A stretch of 64,000 nucleotides of DNA from Atrichornis clamosus (taxonomy: Eukaryota; Chordata; Aves; Passeriformes; Menuridae): NCBI GenBank assembly GCA_013400975.1, contig WBMZ01011784.1, positions 50,208 through 114,207 of the forward strand, given 5' to 3'. The number at the start of each line of letters is the position of its first letter. Position 1 is the stretch's first letter. The translations under genes and the position numbers were made by a program. Of the stretch, positions 56,401 through 62,400 are shown one piece after another. Under the pieces are notes generated by a model. The model had not been told where the DNA came from. It did no database searches and was given only the letters and a program-made list of their open reading frames with translations.

Positions 56401-59400
56401 TGACTTCCATCAGCTGGGTTTTGAAATCTGTACTTTTCTGCTAAATTAACCAAAATATTTTAACTCTTTTTACCATGGACTAATGAGAGAGAAAATAATG
56501 TGGTCACAGAAAGAAGACTGTTTCTTCTGCTATCAATATATAGTGCACTGTCAATTTGCCAGCAGAGAAGGTATTAAATTGTAAAAAAATGTTTCATTTT
56601 AGCTATGATGAAATCACCTTGTGTGAATGCCAAGGGAATGAAGACAGCTGTGCTGACTGGAACACTGTAAAACAGGAAAAAGGCATCAAGGTGTTCCAGA
56701 ACACCATATATGGAGGAAAAAAGAGGATGAACCTGTTATAAATCAATGCTAGAACTGTCGTTTTTGATGGTTTTGTTTCCACATTTCAATATATTGTGCT
56801 CTAAAAATTGTGGAAATGCCTGCCTACTGCGTTTGCAAAAAATAAACTGACTTCACTGAATTATAATATAAATTTACTTCAGAAGTGAACAACTTCAGTG
56901 AAGTTTTTTTTATTCCAACTGTTAATTAACTTTGTCCTCCTTCTAGTGCTTTGAAAATACCGTGCCATTAATTTGGGGGAAAAAAAGTCTGACTTCTGTC
57001 TTGCTTTTACCTTTTTTAGCTGTCTATTGTGAGTATTACAATTCTCATAAAAGAACAGGAATTGATGATGCTTATTCCTACGGCTACAATGACGGCAAAT
57101 GCACCTGGCATTACAGGCCTTGTAATTGTCCAAATCAAAACTACAAATACGTAAATATTGAAGGTAATAATCTATACTATTTTAAACCAAGAAACAGTAA
57201 CATAATAATAATCTTCATTGCTGTTTTTTTAAACCACAATTAAATAATGGTAATCTAATTGATGTTATCTTCGAAGAAGTTTTGCTGATCTTTCCCTTAC
57301 TAGTAGTGTTTTAAGTAGATAGTCAACTCAGTAGCTGTACTACATCTAGCTTTACATTGAGCCAGCCTATCTGGAAGGGAAATTCATGCACCAAATCAAA
57401 AGAATACACTGTACTTAGGAAAGAAAATATATGGAGAAAGCAATTAATACTTTTATTAGACAAATGGATATAGCTGGAGAAACCAAACAAATTCCTACAT
57501 AGGCGGTCCCTCCTTTTGAGGATGCCGTTGGAAATACTTACCTGAATAGATGATGTTACAATTGATACTATTTTTAATAACAGAAATATAATCTATTCAA
57601 TTATAAATAGTATAAATTAAATGCCTTTCTCTGAGAAATGTAAAACAAACTTCTCTTCCTTTTTCTTCAGGTTGTTACAACTGCTCTCATGATGAATACT
57701 TTGACCATGAGAAGGAAAAGTGCATGCCATGTGGTAAGAAGCATCTATTTCTCTGCAATAACTGGAAAACAATATTACAACGTTTGCATAGACTCATAGA
57801 AGATATTTTTCCTAGCACCTGTCAGTAAATGGGTGTTCATCTAAACATAACATCCTTTCGAAATAATCCCTTTACTATACTGCTTGGAAAATAAAGGAAT
57901 GAAAAGAACTAATTAAAAGTAGGATTAGAGTAGGCAATGCTATAATCAGAAGCTGGATGAACCTGACTGGTTTTAGTTTAGCAACCTTAAAAAGTTATGA
58001 TCACTTTTCAAAAGGTGGATATTCCTGAAAGTGTACTGGTGTTGTGATCTCAATGGTATTGAGAGCTATGAGGTATCTCAGAGCTGTGAGTCTCAAAGGT
58101 ATTCAACACATTTCACAGGAAAAGAGAACATGTAGAAAAAGATCAGATCTAGCACATGGACTCAGTAAATACCGTTTTAGAGATTTTCTTTTTTTTAATA
58201 ATTAACTTAAGGTTTATTACTGTAAGGTTTATTTCCACGAAATGCTATCTTAATAACATTTTGGATAGACTCTAGCTGCAGAGTTTGGATTTTCATGCAG
58301 ATGCAAAAAATCCAAAAAACCAATTTTTCTCATATTACAAAATTGTAACTTTTGTAACCAGGATCTCAGCTAGTGCTCTCCTTTACACACAAAACCATGT
58401 TCCATTATCCCTGAAAACTGAGGTGCCCTTAAGCATAAAAGTCATAAGAAAGATAGCAAAAACTTACCAGTGTTCATTATTATTATGAGATATATTGATG
58501 TCTTTGTAATTAAGTCCTGTGATGTGAATTTAACCACTGAAATATGTAACATTAAACACTTTCAGGAATGTCTCAGTAATTAACACAATTCTTGTAACCC
58601 AATCTTATTTGGAATATTTTAATATGCTTTTATTCACAAACTTAACCTGTTCTACCTTTATGCAACAGGAGAAGTAAACGTTACCACCACACCTGACACA
58701 TCTTCACCTTCACCAGGTTAGTTTACATAGCTGACCAAACTAGTACTTAAAACACTGAAATTATGTGCTCAGAAGTGTTTATGAAGTCAGTAATATCCTT
58801 TTCCGTGTGATGTAGTAGCATTACCAGTTTCACAGGCATAAGAGGAAATGATGACAACCTGGTACCACTGCATCAAAAGCAGTGTGACCAGCAGGTCAAG
58901 AGAGGGGACTATAGCCCTCTACTCTGATGAGAGCTCACCTGGAATCCCGTGTCCAGCTCTGCAGTCCTCAGTTAAAGAAAGACAGAGGAGGGTCACAAAA
59001 GTGATCAGAGGGCTGGAACACATCTCCTATGAGGAAAGGCTGAGAGCTGGGGTTGTTCAGCCTGGAGAGGAGAAGGCTCCACAGAGACCTCATTGTGCCC
59101 TTTCAATACTTGAACAGGGCTTATAAGAAGGATGGGGACAGACTTTTTAGTGTTGTGATGGGACAAGGGGTAGTGTTTTTAAACCAGAAGAGAGTAGATT
59201 CAGACTAGATATAAAGAAGAAGTTGTTTATGATGAGGGTGGTAAAACACTGGAAGATGTTGCCCAGAGAGGCTACAGAACCCCTTTCCTGGCAGCCTTCA
59301 AGTCAGGCTGGAGGGATTCAAGTCATTGCAGAGGGAGTGGACTAGATTATCTTTAATGGTCTGCGCCAACCCAAACCATTCTATGACTCTATGATGAAAA

Positions 59401-62400
59401 AAATCCCACAAAAATTTAATCACAGTCTTAATAGTGACTGGCTATATCACACTTCAACAAGTGAAGAAAGTCTTCACGGAAATGTGTGACTGACTATACC
59501 AAATCCCTATAGCCAGATATAGGAAAGAAATCCATGTATACTGAGCTTAAGTTTGTTAGAAATTTCCCTGAAGACAGATGGTATTGAAAAACTTGTGTGA
59601 ATAATAAAATTATGGATACTATTGGAGACAGCGTTCCAGAACAGAATACAGTTCCATCTCTGATACACATAGGTGTTTATGCCAAATTCACTTTAAATAA
59701 GAAGGTATAAGGCTTCTGTAAGAATGTATTCACTGCACAAAATAGTAAAGGAAGTAATGGATAACTGCTCTCAAATGTTTAATCTAAAAGGTAATGGTTT
59801 TTAATAGTAATTATTGCTAACAGCTATAAACCCAGTGTTTTTACTTGAAAAAAAATTCCATTTATATAGGAACATTATAAGCAGATTATTAAGGACTATT
59901 TCTTACCCTTCCTTTTTGATTTTTTTTCTCTTAGTAACAACAGTGCAGCCTAGAGTAACAGGGAGCTCTACCGCAAGCGCCCTACCAGCAGTACCTAGTA
60001 CTTCTTCTTCACCTACTGTATCAACTGAGACTACAAAGCCAACAATAACTGCAAAAATTACAGTTCCAAGAACTTCACCTGCACAACCTCTTGTCACAAT
60101 AAAGTCAACAACTGGTAGGTTTTTAGTGTTACTGTCTAAAATAAATTATAGTAAACTCACTCTGTACCTCTATACATAACTGAGATACCACTCCTAGGAA
60201 AGCATTGCAAGTTCATACAACATCCCAGCATTAGACTCTAAATCATGATGTACGCAGAGCAGGCTTCCAGAAAGGAGTTTGTAAACCAGAAATGTTTAGA
60301 AGTGTAGAGTGAAAGTGCGTGGAAAGATAAAGGATATAGATATTAGGTTAAAAACACAACCAAAACTCATTTGTCTGCCTTACCTGAGAAGCACATTAGA
60401 AGTTGTATAAGCAGTGAACCAGCCCAGCTCCAGTTGGTTTTATTAACTCAGCTTCAGCCTCTTTTTTCCAGATGGTTCACTTATGCAGACATATTTAAGG
60501 AGCACCAAATCTATTACCTCTGAATAATGTAAGCAAAGCCCCAAAGCAGAGTCACCCAGCTATCAGTGTAGCAGCTTTGTGCAGACTTCTAGAGTCCTGC
60601 ACTCAGGAGGATGACTCCACATAACATAAATTGCTTTCTGATTCTATGGCTTGTGGAGCCTCATTTAGCCTCACACCAATGTGCACTTCAACGAATAAAC
60701 CATCTTGGACCCTGGCTGTCAGGGAAATCAGTGTTAAAAAGAAGTCCCAAAGGAGTCAAAACACATGAAAGTTGACATTGTGACAGATGATTTGTGCACT
60801 GGAACAAAGAAAGTCTACAGGATGATGTTATTTAGCTTTATACAAATTACAGAAAGCTGAAACCATGGCTGATTTGGAACGTAACGAAATTGTGATTTGG
60901 GCAAAGCCCATATAGACTTTAGCTAATAAGTGACAACAAATGTAACTTCTCAGAAAAAAATTGTGTTACAAAAAAATCTAATACAGGAAAATACAGAAAA
61001 TGAGAACAAAACCAGATGTGAGATAATAGAAAACAAAGTACAGAAATATTTGACAAGCTTATGAGAACATGACTACAACAGTCATGCTGAAAATATAAAA
61101 AAAAAAAGGTGAAAAATTATCTCTAAAATATGGGTAACTTCTTTATAATTTATCTGGTTTTAATTATTCTATGAATTGGTTACTCTCATATTTTTTACCT
61201 TTACTCCTAAAGAACATACAACATCAATTTTTACCACACCAGACATGACTACAACCATCACCACCCCTTCCTTAACTACCTCAATGAAAAGAACCATGGC
61301 CACGACACCAAAGTCCACCCCTGTTCCCTCATCAACTGCTGCTTCAACAGAGATGGAACAAGGAGGGTTCACCTCACCACCCTTCGAGGCCACTACCAAA
61401 AAGGAAATTACAACCTCCTCAAGACCTACTCAAACCACCTCTCAGAGCACAACTTTCAGCAAACCTAAACTAACAACACCAGGTAACTATCACTTTGTGA
61501 TATCTGTCAGGTGAAGCATCACTCACAAGACATATGTCAATATACGCCTTATAAAAAAACCCCAAGCATTCTTACTAATGGTCTTGATATTGCAAATAGA
61601 CAGGAAAGGACATGGATAAGAAATGTGGTTAAAATGGAAATTTGTCTTGCCAATGGAGCATGCATCTGACATCCAAATATGACTTTAAAGCTAATATTTC
61701 ACTTCCACCATTTCCTCCAAATTTAGACAAAATCTCTCTATGCTTCAAAGCAAGTTCTTGAAAACTTAGAGGCCACAGAATATATATTTCCCCCTAGCCA
61801 TTGTAACAAATACTCCCAAAAATAAGTATTAAATAATTTTGAATGTCTGGCACTCAATATGCTGACAAGGAGAGTCTCCTCTGAGGCTATATGACAACAT
61901 AAATTACTAGGTTAGCAACTGACAGCAGAGCTGGGGACAGTGTGTGGTGGGAAGTCTGCAGTGGGAGAGCAGGTGTACATTCTTTCCCAGATCCATGTGT
62001 CTCCCACAAAGTACTATTGGGGTGCATACATCTGGGGTTTCTTGTGCCAGCAATTACAGCCTCCTCTAGGAACCTTACCAGCTCCCAACCATTACTAATA
62101 TTCTTTCTTACTTTACAGAGAGTGAGGGAACTGAAGCCACCACTCTGTACTACCCAGAAGGTAAGAGGGAGTAGCGAGATGCCCTTGGCCTAAGACTCTG
62201 CTTCACTTGCCTCAACTTTTCCAGATTATGTACTTGCCCAGTCTCAAATGCCTGGGAGGGGAGACATGTGCATCCAAAGAGGCTCTGCTTTACTCAGGAG
62301 CTCCAGAAAACGGCAGGGAGTGCTAAATTGTCAGAGGGCATCCTTCAGACCCAGTTTTTGCCCCATATTTTTTGAAGGGGGAGATACTGGCCCATTTCTC

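Noticed and set aside
56603..56741. The frame at 56.6 kb as an ordinary alternative last exon of MUC6
   Set aside because: Exon 26 ends in phase 1. Using the acceptor at 56602 would read another frame and stop after about 22 residues, so the coding-like frame would not be used.
58848..59126. 92-codon frame on the + strand
   Set aside because: It falls inside a CR1 3' end and is the remnant of the LINE ORF2 C-terminus.
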